Assembly (NCBI GenBank): GCA_903840265.1
Contig: CAIMFH010000022.1
Coordinates: forward strand, 1-64,000
Source: an uncultured Schlesneria sp.
GTDB taxonomy: Bacteria > Planctomycetota > Planctomycetia > Planctomycetales > Planctomycetaceae
DNA length: 64,000 nt
Direction of reading: 5' to 3'
Shown here in pieces: positions 1 through 9,383 of the stretch. The notes under the pieces were generated by a model. That model was not told the origin of the DNA. It made no database searches and saw only the letters and a list, made by a program, of their open reading frames with translations. A program made the translations under genes and the position numbers. Position 1 is the stretch's first letter. The number at the start of each line of letters is the position of its first letter.

Positions 1-123
1 GCGTATCTCCTCAAGCCACCCAAGGCCCCGAGCCGATCCCATTCCCAGGCTCACCCGGAGCCCCAACTTGTAAATATCCCCTTACCTCGCGCCGCCATTT
101 TCCCCCGGAAAGCGCCGCCATTT

Positions 124-948
124 TCAACCGGGCTTAACACCCATCGCCAAGTCGTCGTTGAACCACTGTTCGGTACACGTAAAGGAGCTCAAATCCGTCA
201 GTGCTTCAAAACCTTCTTTAGTAAACTTGCCGGAGATTAAAATTAAACTTTGCAGAGTCGTCAGGGTGCCGATTTCTCGTAAGGCGACATCAGTCAACCC
301 TTCACCACCAATTACCAATGCTCTCAATTTCGTACAGGCTTTCAGATCGGAAAGACCTTGACCATCCCAAGGTGATTTCAGCAGCCGCAATGTCAACTCT
401 TCGAGTTCGGCGAGTTGGTGGAACTGGTCAACATTCAATCTCTCTAGATTGTTTGCAGTGATACTGACAGTCGTTATCTTTGGGAATCGATCAACTATTT
501 GAACTCGACCTGCAGCATCATCGGAGATGCGCAGTTTGGTGACTTGTCTCAATACTGGCAGCGACTTCCAGTCGGTGGAGGAGTGGTGCTTGGCGATTCC
601 CAAATCCAACTCGCGAAGGCTTCCGCACTGCGCCAAAGGCTGCATTGTCACGGGTGAGTGATCACGGGATTCAGCATCGCGCACAGGGAGGGCCAATTGT
701 GAAAGTGATTGTAATCTTGGTAGCAGAGCAATTGCTTCAGTAGTCGCTGCCGATCGACTGAAGCCGACATACGTCACTCTTTCTGTTGAACTGCGGCTCC
801 ATTGAAGTTTTGGATCGATGGCGAGCAACTTTTGGATTACGGCGCGATCCACCGGATTAAGCTTCTCCAGTTCGGGGTCGGCAGCCTTTGTTGATTGAAC
901 GCAGATCACGCTCAGCAGACACACGAGCATTCGCATTAGGCGGTTCAT
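124..948 (-). CDS. Secreted leucine-rich-repeat-like protein
   Basis: The 274-residue product begins with a hydrophobic signal peptide (about residues 1-22, ending near TKA) and then shows irregular leucine-rich repeats: segments such as LRELDLG, LEELTLRLL, LRALVIGG and LQSLILISG recur every 22-28 residues. The family role is protein-protein interaction outside the cytoplasm. No catalytic motif is visible. Such LRR proteins are common in planctomycetes. It lies tail-first at the window edge, and its start is separated from the next gene by a palindromic repeat. The exact function is unknown. Confidence 0.75.
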   Translation of the reverse strand: MNRLMRMLVCLLSVICVQSTKAADPELEKLNPVDRAVIQKLLAIDPKLQWSRSSTERVTYVGFSRSAATTEAIALLPRLQSLSQLALPVRDAESRDHSPVTMQPLAQCGSLRELDLGIAKHHSSTDWKSLPVLRQVTKLRISDDAAGRVQIVDRFPKITTVSITANNLERLNVDQFHQLAELEELTLRLLKSPWDGQGLSDLKACTKLRALVIGGEGLTDVALREIGTLTTLQSLILISGKFTKEGFEALTDLSSFTCTEQWFNDDLAMGVKPG

Positions 949-990
949 ATTGTCACCTCATGGATTACCGTAGTAGGGACCGTAGTTTTC

Positions 991-1071
991 GTAGGTTATG
1001 CTTCAGCATAACTCTGCATTGCAGTAGCGATACCCCTTCGACCCCATCGTTATGCTAAAGCATAACCTACG
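991..1071. repeat. Paired TATGCT palindromes (REPIN-like)
   Basis: Two copies of a GTTATGCTnnAGCATAAC palindrome lie here in opposite orientation (991-1013 and 1048-1071), sharing a GTAGGTTATGCT edge. A third, imperfect copy is at 8322-8342. Two inverted palindromic units with a short spacer is the arrangement called REPIN in other bacteria. No REP-associated transposase is in the window. Confidence 0.7.
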
Positions 1072-1088
1072 CCCCACAATCTACGGAT

Positions 1089-1445
1089 CTACTTCTCCGA
1101 ATCAGACTCTTCTTCCAAGTTGAACTGGTGCATGAACCGATGAGCAACCGGGGCGAGTAACACCGCCATGATCGTCAAGAACGCGACACCGCTATACAGC
1201 GCGTACGCGGTGGCGAATAGTTTCGCGGAAGTGGTCTTCACCTGCTCGACCGGGCCCATGCCGGTCAGGATCATCGACGCATTCAGCAGCGCATCGACCC
1301 ACGGCAATTCACAGTAGTAGTGATACCCTGCGCTGCCGATCGCCAATGAGAAGATCAGAACGATCGAAGCAACGCCGATGCTTCTGACCATACGCCAGGC
1401 AAATTGGGGACGTGTGAGCAGCGGTTCGGATTTCTGTTCAAACAT
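1089..1445 (-). CDS. Small 2TM membrane protein, ion-channel-like pore region
   Basis: The 118-residue protein has a first membrane segment at about residues 20-42, a re-entrant-looking stretch (WVDALLNASMILTGMGP) and a second membrane segment at about 75-102 ending in APVAHRFMHQF. This TM-pore-TM order resembles bacterial two-TM potassium channels, but the selectivity filter TVGYG is replaced by TGMGP, so ion conduction is unproven. Related small proteins are widespread in bacteria and are sometimes named ion channel proteins. It is separated from the caspase-like gene upstream by 190 bp, so co-transcription is uncertain. Confidence 0.7.
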   Translation of the reverse strand: MFEQKSEPLLTRPQFAWRMVRSIGVASIVLIFSLAIGSAGYHYYCELPWVDALLNASMILTGMGPVEQVKTTSAKLFATAYALYSGVAFLTIMAVLLAPVAHRFMHQFNLEEESDSEK

Positions 1446-1634
1446 GAGGTGCTTAGAATAGGAAATGTCTTGGTTACCGTCACGAGACTTATCGATCGTG
1501 AATACGATCTTGGAGCGGCGATGTCCAGTGTGTCATGCAGGACACTCGAAGACATTATGCGACCACACTCAGCCTGACCGTGCTGCTCTGTTGACTTGGC
1601 AACTGCTCGCCATTCTCAGCGAACGTGATGTCAG

Positions 1635-3218
1635 TCATTTTCCGCCTGCGGAATCCAAGGCCGATTCTTCCAGAGCGATCATTTGCCGGTACCGCTCGAC
1701 GATTTCCGGCTTGGCGATGCGTGGCAAGTTTTGTTCAAGGATGATGGCTTCGAGTGTATTGATCAGGCGGCGGAATTTGACTTCGCGCAATTCGTGCTGT
1801 GCGGATTGCCCATTCGCTTCGGCCTGTTTCAGTCGCTGCTCGTACGCCTTCCAACTGTGCAGCTCTTTAATCTCGTTCAGCAAGTGTTCCTGGTTATCGG
1901 GCTTCAGCAACGATGATTCTTCCCAATGTCGTTCGTCCCCCAGTTCGGGCCACTTGTCCGTCACTTCCTGCAGAAGTTCCCGTCGTCCTGATCCGGGTCG
2001 TCGCCGTTGGCCGCGGCCCTGATTGCGGGGGTTGCGACGATGCTCGTCGTATCCTGCGACAACTCGCGTCGCATCATCTTCCAATGAGAATCCCAGGGAC
2101 TTGCCGAGTTCTGTGACGATCCGCGCTGAAACCGGACGGCCGCGATTGACGAAGCTCTGTAAAGTTCCCGACAGGGCGGGTGGATTGGGAGCCGGTTTTG
2201 GCTCATCGGTCGATTCATCGCTCTCTTTGTCGCGCGATGGCTCGTCGACCAGCTGCGTTGAGGCCGACGGCACCTCTTCGATCTTCAAGCGGCTGTATGT
2301 CTTTAGTAGAACATCAGAGGTTCTTAGCGGGATGTCGATCGTGTTGCCGGCGATGACGGCGTGGGCATACGCTTCTGCGAAAGAGACGACGCTATCCTTA
2401 TCGATGTCGCTTCCTTCCACAGCGACGCCATTCCGACTACGTCCCGCGATGGCTCCCCAGAAATAACTGCTGAATTCCTCGTCGTTTTCGATGTCGGGCC
2501 GACAACCCGCCGCGGGCAAGTTGTACTGTTGAGCGAAGAAGCCGACCCGCGGCTGAATTGCTAATCCTTTGCCTTCGTCCAGGTCCTCAAAGATCGTGTG
2601 ACTGAAGCCGCCGCAGTAGCATTGAGCCATCACCATGATGACGGGCATGGTCGACGGCAGTTCGTTCAGCCAACGAGTGAATTCGCGGGCGCTGATCTTC
2701 TTTTCGTTCCAGCAGTCGATGGTCGTGTTGAACGGCTTCTCGTTCGGCCCCTGGCTGCCGTGAGCGGTGACGTACACAATCAAGCGATCGCCTGGCCGTG
2801 CGTTCTTACCAGTCGATTCGATACTCCCCCGAATCAGAGCCGGATCGAGCAAGCCAGAGATATTGGGAACGCGATGATTGCGATACTCCAGTTGTTGTGG
2901 TCCGCGGCGACGATGGAGGGCGGCGAGCACCTCTGAGGCGGGCAGCTCTTTCTTCGTTTTCTTCTCGGCGACCACTTGCAGATCGGCCTTATCATCGTCG
3001 CCGTCTGCGAAAAAGATATCGTGATGCATCGCCCCGTGATGCTTTTCCTTCAACACCTGCTGGAAGAAGACGACGTTGGCTTCCAGCGATGCTTGGTTGC
3101 CGGACGGATTGTAGCCGCCTCCGATTGTCAAAAAATAATCGGTGGCCAAGAGTGTGTTGCCGCAGCACACCCACAAACTCCAGACGAAGAATCGTCCCCA
3201 GAACGAATAGGCGGCCAT
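1635..3218 (-). CDS. Secreted caspase-like / legumain-like (clan CD) protease
   Basis: The 527-residue protein starts with a signal sequence (about residues 1-25). Residues 27-300 look like a clan CD cysteine peptidase: beta-strand IVYVTAHGSQG carries the candidate catalytic His153, and VIMVMAQCYCGGF carries Cys200 (or Cys202). A typical EF-hand loop follows at DIDKDSVVSFAEA (about 271-283). The C-terminal 200 residues are Arg/Pro-rich and then coiled-coil-like, with no domain I recognise. Planctomycetes are rich in such metacaspase or C13-like proteins. The substrate is unknown and its export is inferred from the signal peptide. Confidence 0.75.
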   Translation of the reverse strand: MAAYSFWGRFFVWSLWVCCGNTLLATDYFLTIGGGYNPSGNQASLEANVVFFQQVLKEKHHGAMHHDIFFADGDDDKADLQVVAEKKTKKELPASEVLAALHRRRGPQQLEYRNHRVPNISGLLDPALIRGSIESTGKNARPGDRLIVYVTAHGSQGPNEKPFNTTIDCWNEKKISAREFTRWLNELPSTMPVIMVMAQCYCGGFSHTIFEDLDEGKGLAIQPRVGFFAQQYNLPAAGCRPDIENDEEFSSYFWGAIAGRSRNGVAVEGSDIDKDSVVSFAEAYAHAVIAGNTIDIPLRTSDVLLKTYSRLKIEEVPSASTQLVDEPSRDKESDESTDEPKPAPNPPALSGTLQSFVNRGRPVSARIVTELGKSLGFSLEDDATRVVAGYDEHRRNPRNQGRGQRRRPGSGRRELLQEVTDKWPELGDERHWEESSLLKPDNQEHLLNEIKELHSWKAYEQRLKQAEANGQSAQHELREVKFRRLINTLEAIILEQNLPRIAKPEIVERYRQMIALEESALDSAGGK

Positions 3219-3372
3219 CAGAAGGCTCCGAGTTTGTTGAACCTGGCGAATCGGCGAGCGTGACTCTCTTCAGAAAGAGTATACGCCATCAGAATGTGGC
3301 CTTCCAGAAGCACGTTACTCGGTGGCAAGATCGCTTGAAACCTGAATTTGTGCTGAAGGAACGTGGTTCTCA

Positions 3373-4662
3373 TCACTGTATTGGCACACTCGCCTTTTCT
3401 GTGTTGACCTCGGGAACAGTCATCGCGAACGTCACCAGCGCGATCACCGCGACAAGCGACAAGAACCAAAACCCCGCGTTATATCCCGCCCTGTCGACAA
3501 TGATTCCGGTGATGGAGTTGCTGGCGGCGGCTCCCAATCCGATGGCAGTGGCAGTGATTCCCTGAGCAAAGTTGAATCGGCCGGTTCCGCGCGTCAGGTC
3601 TGCCATGACGAGTAGCGCCACCACACCGAATATCCCTGCCCCGATGCCGTCGAGAATCTGGTTCGCGATCAACAATGTCGATGAGTCTGTGAGCGTGTAC
3701 AGAATTCCGCGAATCGGCAAGACCGCGAAGCCGATCAGAAAGACCCACCGTCGACCGTGCATGGCCCCTCGGCTGGCCAGCAAGGCCACGGGGACCATCA
3801 CGATCTGAGCGACGATGATGCAGATCGCCATCAACTTCGGGGCCTCGGTGGGGTGAAGTCGGCCCACCTTCTGTCCAACCAACGGAAGCATGGCGGCATT
3901 CGCGAAGTGAAACAGGACGACGGACGCCACGAACCAAAGCAGATGTCTGTTACTGAGTAATTCGCGGATGGACATAATGTTCATCTCATCCGCTGGACCG
4001 TCTGCTCCGCGCGCCAACTGGTGATCGATATCGCGTTCTCGAATCAATTGGGCCGAGATCGCACTGGCGATTGCCATGGCTGCCACACCGTAGAAGACGC
4101 CGCTCGCGCCGCCGTACTGCACGGCGGCAATGGCCACTCCCGCTGACACGACGTTTCCTGCATGAAAGCACGCTTCGTTGCGTCCGGCGCGTTTTGCCAG
4201 ACGATCGCGTCCCACCAGTCCTAGGCTGATCGCGGCAATTCCTGGCGGCAGGACGGTCACCACTGCGCCGGTGATAAATTGCAAACTGTAGACACTCAGT
4301 CGATCTGGCGCGTAGTACAACGCGATGGACGTCATCGCAACGGTTGCCGCGGCAACGGAGATGGCCAATCGCTTGTAGCGAGTTCGATCAATCCACGCTC
4401 CGACAAACGCCTGGCTGAGAACAGTCCCCACCAGCATCATCGCCAGGGCGATCCCGGCATCGCTGGAACTCCAACCGCGGCGACTCGTCAGATCAATCAC
4501 CAGGAACGGGCCAAGTCCATCGGCGACATCAGCCAAAAAGAACGTCACACCATCCAGTGCCCGCTCGCTCCAACGAGTTGAGGTCGTCTTCTCTTCGGGA
4601 TGAGCAATTGTCAATGGACGATCCAGGGGCAACTCGGCCACTTCGTTATCAGAGAAAGACAT
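3373..4662 (-). CDS. Major facilitator superfamily transporter
   Basis: The 429-residue protein has about 12 predicted membrane segments after a polar N-terminal tail of some 40 residues. The loop between TM2 and TM3 contains FVGAWIDRTRYKR, matching the MFS signature GxxxDRxxRK. A central hydrophilic loop follows TM6 (IRERDIDHQLARG). It should be an inner-membrane secondary transporter of a small solute. The substrate cannot be told from sequence. It sits in a row of minus-strand genes but with 150 bp on each side, so it may be transcribed alone. Confidence 0.85.
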   Translation of the reverse strand: MSFSDNEVAELPLDRPLTIAHPEEKTTSTRWSERALDGVTFFLADVADGLGPFLVIDLTSRRGWSSSDAGIALAMMLVGTVLSQAFVGAWIDRTRYKRLAISVAAATVAMTSIALYYAPDRLSVYSLQFITGAVVTVLPPGIAAISLGLVGRDRLAKRAGRNEACFHAGNVVSAGVAIAAVQYGGASGVFYGVAAMAIASAISAQLIRERDIDHQLARGADGPADEMNIMSIRELLSNRHLLWFVASVVLFHFANAAMLPLVGQKVGRLHPTEAPKLMAICIIVAQIVMVPVALLASRGAMHGRRWVFLIGFAVLPIRGILYTLTDSSTLLIANQILDGIGAGIFGVVALLVMADLTRGTGRFNFAQGITATAIGLGAAASNSITGIIVDRAGYNAGFWFLSLVAVIALVTFAMTVPEVNTEKASVPIQ

Positions 4663-4797
4663 CTTTCCGTTCCTCGAGTCATGCAGGGGCGCTTAGCGAA
4701 ATCAAACGATAAGCTCAATACGTCGCGCGATGACCGCATTTTGCGGCCTCCCCCTTAATCCGAGATTAGACCGCGTTTCATCCCTAACTGGCTGAAG

Positions 4798-5226
4798 TTA
4801 TTCCATTGCCGCGTCGATTCGTTCCAGCATCTGGTACAGGAACAGCGCACTCACCGGATCGACGGTGTCGTCGACTGAGTACGTGCATTGGCCTTCTGGA
4901 AACCAGGAGAGGACCGTGCGAGCTTGGATTTCTTCGCAGATGAAATGGTTGAGCGGATGGACGCTCATCGGGCGATCGTCATAGGTGAATGAGAATTCTG
5001 GCGTTGGCCCGATGCGAGTAGTGAAGATCGCGGTAACGACGCCTGTTTGCCAGAGGAGATCATCGACGGTTCCGCAGACCGCTCCTTGTTCACAGGTGCG
5101 ACGCTCGATGCGGCCGATGACAGTGCCGTTCTCGTCGCAGATGCAGCTGGCCTTCAGGAGCCAGGTCCGTTGCAACCCCTTGGCCACAGTGGGCTCTGGC
5201 GGACATCGCTTGATGACGAATTCCAT
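4798..5226 (-). CDS. Conserved hypothetical protein
   Basis: This 142-residue soluble protein has no signal peptide or membrane segment. It has several cysteines (CPPE, ASCICDENG, CEQGAVCG, EGQCTY) that are not spaced as a standard zinc finger. The composition and codon use match neighbouring genes, which supports a real gene. I do not recognise the family. It lies between an MFS transporter and the hppA region. Confidence 0.6.
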   Translation of the reverse strand: MEFVIKRCPPEPTVAKGLQRTWLLKASCICDENGTVIGRIERRTCEQGAVCGTVDDLLWQTGVVTAIFTTRIGPTPEFSFTYDDRPMSVHPLNHFICEEIQARTVLSWFPEGQCTYSVDDTVDPVSALFLYQMLERIDAAME

Positions 5227-5344
5227 TCCGTACAGCTCATACGACGATGTCCCAGCGTAACGGGCATTCGCCGGGGATCAAAAACACTGGCCTGACTGTA
5301 GCGGGCGCGGGCAGCCGCACACAATCCAAACAGGGACACGACCG

Positions 5345-5542
5345 CTAAATTCGATGAGTTTTGATGACCACGCTCAGGCAGTGTTCGGCCATCGTCTCAT
5401 CTGCAATCGATGAGTCTGCGTCATCCGCGGACCAGAAATTTGATCCGCAGATGTCGCAGAAGCACACCGATTGAACGTCCAGGTCCGTGGCAACCCAAAC
5501 TTCATGAGTTCGGTGCCCCGTCTCGCGCTGGAATTCGCATGG
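5345..5542 (-). CDS. Possible small Cys-containing protein overlapping hppA 3' end
   Basis: A 65-residue frame beginning MPCEFQRETG ends in a region with a CFCDICGSNFW motif, which could be half of a zinc ribbon. It overlaps the last 41 bp of hppA on the same strand. Third-position base use downstream of the overlap is similar to real genes here. The start is uncertain and the frame may be chance. Confidence 0.3.
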   Translation of the reverse strand, partial: PCEFQRETGHRTHEVWVATDLDVQSVCFCDICGSNFWSADDADSSIADETMAEHCLSVVIKTHRI

Positions 5543-8027
5543 CATAGAACGAACGCCAGACGAAAACCAACGCAATCGCCAGCATCACGACGCCGACGTA
5601 GGCCGTGTAGTCCGTCCCTTTGCCGGCGTGAGCCGCCTCTTTGATCTTCACCGCGATTTCGACGGCCAGCAGCCCAAACAAGGTCGAGAACTTGATGATC
5701 GGATTCAACGCGACCGACGTCGTGTCTTTGAAGGGGTCACCCACGGTATCGCCGATCACCGTTGCGGAATGGAGTGGTGTTCCTTTCTCACGGAGATCGA
5801 CTTCGACCAGCTTCTTGGCGTTATCCCAGGCCCCCCCTGCGTTGGCCATGTAGATGGCCTGGAACAATCCGAACACGGCGATCGAGATCAAGTACGCCAC
5901 GAAGAAGTTCGGATCGAAGAAGGCGAAGGCCAGTGTGATGGTCATCAAAGCGATAAAGATGTTCCACATCCCGGCCTGAGCGTACTCGGTGCAGATCTGA
6001 ACAACCATTTTCGAATCTTCGATGTCGGCTTCCTTCTTGTCCAATCGCATATTCTCCTTGATGTATTCGACCGCTCGGTACGCCCCGGTCGTGACCGCCT
6101 GCATGGACGCACCACAGAACCAGAAGATGACCGAACCGCCACAGATAAAGCCGAGTAACACGGGAGCATCGGTGAGGCTCAGGTGCAGCATGCCGGCCTT
6201 CTCCAGCAGCAGGATGATCGAAAAGATCATCGTTGTGGCACCGACGACCGCCGTTCCGATCAACACCGGTTTGGCCGTTGCCTTAAAGGTATTTCCGGCC
6301 GCGTCATTGGCTTCGAGGTAATGCTTGCCAACTTCAAAATCAGGAACGAATCCGAAGTCGCGTTGGATCTCTTCGCTAATGCCAGGGATGTGCTCGGTCT
6401 GCGCGAGCTCGAAAACGGACTGAGCGTTGTCGGTGACAGGTCCATAGCTATCGACTGCGATAGTGACAGGGCCCATGCACAAGAAACCGAACGCCACGAG
6501 ACCAAAGGCAAAGATCGAGGCGTGAGGCCCCATCACGCTTCCCAATCCCAATAGGCTGACAAAGTACGCGCCTGCCATCAGTCCGGCGATCAGCATCCCC
6601 ATCCAGAACGCGCTGAAGTTGCCCGCGACCAAGCCAGAAAGGATCGTCAACGACGCTCCTCCTTCGCGAGACGCCGTCACGATTTCGTGAACGTGCTTGG
6701 AGTGGGAACTCGTGAACACCTTGGTGAACTCGGGAATCAACACCGCGGCCAGGGTTCCAAAGCCGATGATCGTCGCCAATTGCCACCAGAGTTGGGGCAG
6801 AGGAGTTTCGCCGATCTTCAGATCACTGATCAACAGCCAACTCATCCCGTACGAGGTGGTGATACAGAGGATCGCGGCGATCCAGATCAAGCGTGTCAGC
6901 GGCTCTTCGAAATCAAACTCCTTCAGGCCGGTGTATTTCGCCTTCGAAATCGCCTGGTTGATGAAGTAAGAGACCCCCGACATGAGGTCCATCAGGAACC
7001 GCATCGCAAAGATCCAGACGATCAGCTTCGCTTGAATATCGGTATAGCCAGGTCCTGCGGTTTTCTCGGTCACAGCCAGCGTGATAAAGCTGATCAGAGC
7101 CACCCCGGTGACGCCGTAGGTTTCAAAGCCATCGGCCGTCGGCCCGACCGAGTCACCTGCGTTGTCTCCCGTGCAGTCAGCGATCACGCCGGGATTGCGC
7201 GGGTCGTCTTCTTTCACATCGAAAACGATCTTCATCAGGTCCGAGCCAATATCGGCAATCTTCGTGAAGATCCCGCCCGCAATTCGCAGGGCCGAGGCCC
7301 CCAATGATTCGCCGATGGCAAAACCCAGGAAGCAGATTCCCACGATCTCACGCGGAACGAACAAAAGGATGATCACCATCATCACCAGTTCCAGCGAAAT
7401 CAGAAACAACCCGATCGACATCCCCGCCTGCAACGGAATGTTGACGACATCCCAAGGTTGGCCGCGTAATGACGCGAACGCGGTTCGAGAATTCGCGTAC
7501 GTGTTGACTCGAATTCCGTAGTAGGCCACCCAATAGGATCCAGCCATTCCCACGACCGAGAACAACAGAACTTGCAGCACCGTCGTGACTGGCTTCCCAT
7601 CGAGCACCAGAAAGTAGTACGTCATCGCGCTGCCGATGAGCGCGAATAACATCAACAGGAATTTCGCCTGCTGAAACAGGTACGTCTTGCACGTTTGAAA
7701 GATGATCTCAGAGACATTCAGCATCGACTGATGAGCGGGCAGTTTCTTCACCTGGCCACGCAAATAGAGGCTGATTCCCAACGTCCCCGTAATCACGAAC
7801 GCGCCGTAGAACAGCAATGACCAGCCAGAAATAACCTGACCGGCAATGTTGAATTTGCCCTGATGTAGATCAGGAATGGCCAGATCGGCTTCGCCGGCGG
7901 TTGCGATCGAAGACGATCCAAAGACCAAAAGTGCGGGTAACAGAATCGGCAACGACGCACGCCATATTGCGTGCCTGAGTGAGCCGATCACCGAGATGAC
8001 TAGAGACGCGACACCAGTTCGCAGCAT
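5502..8027 (-). CDS. hppA: Membrane-bound ion-translocating pyrophosphatase
   Basis: The 841-residue polytopic protein couples pyrophosphate hydrolysis to H+ or Na+ pumping across a membrane. The signatures are clear: EDDPRNPGVIAD (about 273-284) followed by GDNAGD, DSYGPVTDNA (526-535), and near the C-terminus GDTVGDPFKDTTSVALNP. The residue that separates potassium-dependent from independent enzymes is Lys582 in GNTFKA, which is the independent type. The ADCTGDNAGDSVGPTADGFETYG stretch differs from the common ADNVGDNVGD form and resembles a divergent clade of these pumps. An N-terminal extension of about 50 residues looks like a signal sequence, which makes the protein longer than usual (660-770). 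Confidence 0.95.
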   Translation of the reverse strand: MLRTGVASLVISVIGSLRHAIWRASLPILLPALLVFGSSSIATAGEADLAIPDLHQGKFNIAGQVISGWSLLFYGAFVITGTLGISLYLRGQVKKLPAHQSMLNVSEIIFQTCKTYLFQQAKFLLMLFALIGSAMTYYFLVLDGKPVTTVLQVLLFSVVGMAGSYWVAYYGIRVNTYANSRTAFASLRGQPWDVVNIPLQAGMSIGLFLISLELVMMVIILLFVPREIVGICFLGFAIGESLGASALRIAGGIFTKIADIGSDLMKIVFDVKEDDPRNPGVIADCTGDNAGDSVGPTADGFETYGVTGVALISFITLAVTEKTAGPGYTDIQAKLIVWIFAMRFLMDLMSGVSYFINQAISKAKYTGLKEFDFEEPLTRLIWIAAILCITTSYGMSWLLISDLKIGETPLPQLWWQLATIIGFGTLAAVLIPEFTKVFTSSHSKHVHEIVTASREGGASLTILSGLVAGNFSAFWMGMLIAGLMAGAYFVSLLGLGSVMGPHASIFAFGLVAFGFLCMGPVTIAVDSYGPVTDNAQSVFELAQTEHIPGISEEIQRDFGFVPDFEVGKHYLEANDAAGNTFKATAKPVLIGTAVVGATTMIFSIILLLEKAGMLHLSLTDAPVLLGFICGGSVIFWFCGASMQAVTTGAYRAVEYIKENMRLDKKEADIEDSKMVVQICTEYAQAGMWNIFIALMTITLAFAFFDPNFFVAYLISIAVFGLFQAIYMANAGGAWDNAKKLVEVDLREKGTPLHSATVIGDTVGDPFKDTTSVALNPIIKFSTLFGLLAVEIAVKIKEAAHAGKGTDYTAYVGVVMLAIALVFVWRSFYAMRIPARDGAPNS

Positions 8028-8378
8028 GCTTAACCCTCCTCCGTAGAAACGAAGTTAACGAGGTCCACCACACTAAGACATGTCCAGCACGAATTGTCAG
8101 AGTCGTTGAGAAACTGCGTCCAAGAACTTGGACGGGAAGCGTATTCGGATTCTAAAGAGACTGTAAGCTGCCAGCAACGCTGGGTGTTCGAATAGGCGGA
8201 AGAGGTTTCTAGCCACGGATGGACACAGATCGAACACGGATGAAAGCAAGAGCTCGAAGGCGGTGCTTCGGCATTGTCATTTGTGGCGAGGGCCGCGTGG
8301 CTTTGAGTTTGGTTGCGAAGAGTTATGCTAAAGCATGACCGACGCCAATCAGCCACACTTACAATTCAGAAGATCGAC
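8028..8378. other. Intergenic region with dispersed repeats
   Basis: This region lies between the divergent hppA and aldo/keto reductase genes. It holds a TAGCCACGGAT-type repeat (8210-8250) and one TATGCT palindrome (8322-8342). The open frame on the minus strand here is a translation of the repeats and is not called. Promoters for both genes must lie here, but no clear -35/-10 box could be picked by eye. Confidence 0.5.
8210..8250. repeat. TAGCCACGGAT dispersed repeat, copy 1
   Basis: The sequence TAGCCACGGATGGACACAG, continuing to GAACACGGATGAAAG, matches a second copy at 9381-9416 that differs by a few substitutions. The motif ACACGGATgAA occurs in both copies. Confidence 0.6.
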
Positions 8379-9383
8379 ATGGAATACACACGACTTGGCA
8401 GCACCGGCCTCAGTGTTTCACGCCTGGTGCTCGGTTGCATGAGCTACGGCGTTCCCAATCGTGGCGAACATCCCTGGACACTGGATGAGGCGGCCAGCCG
8501 ACCTTTCATTCAACGGGCCGCCGAACTGGGGATCAACTTCTTCGACACCTCGAATTCCTATTCCGATGGGACGAGCGAAGAGATCACCGGCCGGGCGCTG
8601 CGGGACTTTGCGAAGCGCGACGAAATCGTACTGGCCACGAAGGCTTACTATCCCTGGCGGAAGAGCCCGAATACCGGCGGGCTTTCTCGCAAAGCATTGC
8701 TGACATCCGTCGATGCGAGCTTACAGAGATTGGGAATGGACTACATCGATCTCTATCAGATTCATCGCTGGGACGATGAGACACCGATCGAAGAGACGCT
8801 CGAAGCGCTGCACGACATCGTGAAGTCGGGCAAGGTCCGCTACATCGGCGCGTCGTCGATGTTTGCGTGGCAGTTTGCGAAATCGCTGTACCTGGCCAAG
8901 GCCAACGGCTGGACTCGATTCGTCTCGATGCAGCCGCAGTACAATCTGATCTACCGCGAAGAAGAACGAGAAATGTTGAAGCTATGTCAGGCCGAAGGCA
9001 TCGGCGTGATCCCTTGGAGCCCGCTGGCCCGCGGCAAGCTCGCTCGTCCCTGGACCGAGCAATCTATGACCACTCGCGGCGAAAGCGACCTGGTCACTCG
9101 CAGGCTGTTCGACAAGACTGCCGAAGTCGATCGCCTGGTCATCGAACGAGTTACTGAGATTGCGACTCGCCGCGGATTGCCTCAATCGCAAATCGCCCTC
9201 GCCTGGGTGTTGCACCAGTCCGCAATCACAGCGCCCATTATAGGCGCCACGAAAGCGGGACACTTGGAAGATGCGATCAGCGCGTTGTCGGTAAAGCTTT
9301 CAGCGGAAGAGATCGCGGCGCTCGAGGAGCCTTACGTTCCTCGCGAGGTTGTAGGATTGAATATTGGGAAGAAGAATACTTAG
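8379..9383 (+). CDS. Aldo/keto reductase
   Basis: This is an NADPH-dependent oxidoreductase of the aldo/keto reductase superfamily, 334 residues from the chosen ATG. That start begins MEYTRLGSTGLSVSRL, the usual AKR N-terminus. The frame is open for 22 more codons upstream but those run into a repeat. The catalytic tetrad is visible: the Asp of FFDTSNSYSDG with its Tyr, Lys in VLATKAYYP, and His in YQIHRWD. C-terminal cofactor residues are in PIIGATKAGHLEDA. The nearest named relatives are the general stress / IolS-type AKRs. The substrate is unknown. Its TAG stop codon is the first three bases of a dispersed repeat copy. Confidence 0.9.
   Translation: MEYTRLGSTGLSVSRLVLGCMSYGVPNRGEHPWTLDEAASRPFIQRAAELGINFFDTSNSYSDGTSEEITGRALRDFAKRDEIVLATKAYYPWRKSPNTGGLSRKALLTSVDASLQRLGMDYIDLYQIHRWDDETPIEETLEALHDIVKSGKVRYIGASSMFAWQFAKSLYLAKANGWTRFVSMQPQYNLIYREEEREMLKLCQAEGIGVIPWSPLARGKLARPWTEQSMTTRGESDLVTRRLFDKTAEVDRLVIERVTEIATRRGLPQSQIALAWVLHQSAITAPIIGATKAGHLEDAISALSVKLSAEEIAALEEPYVPREVVGLNIGKKNT

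Noticed and set aside
8030-8356. 108-residue minus-strand frame upstream of hppA
   Set aside because: It is a translation of the dispersed repeats in the gap and has no family likeness.
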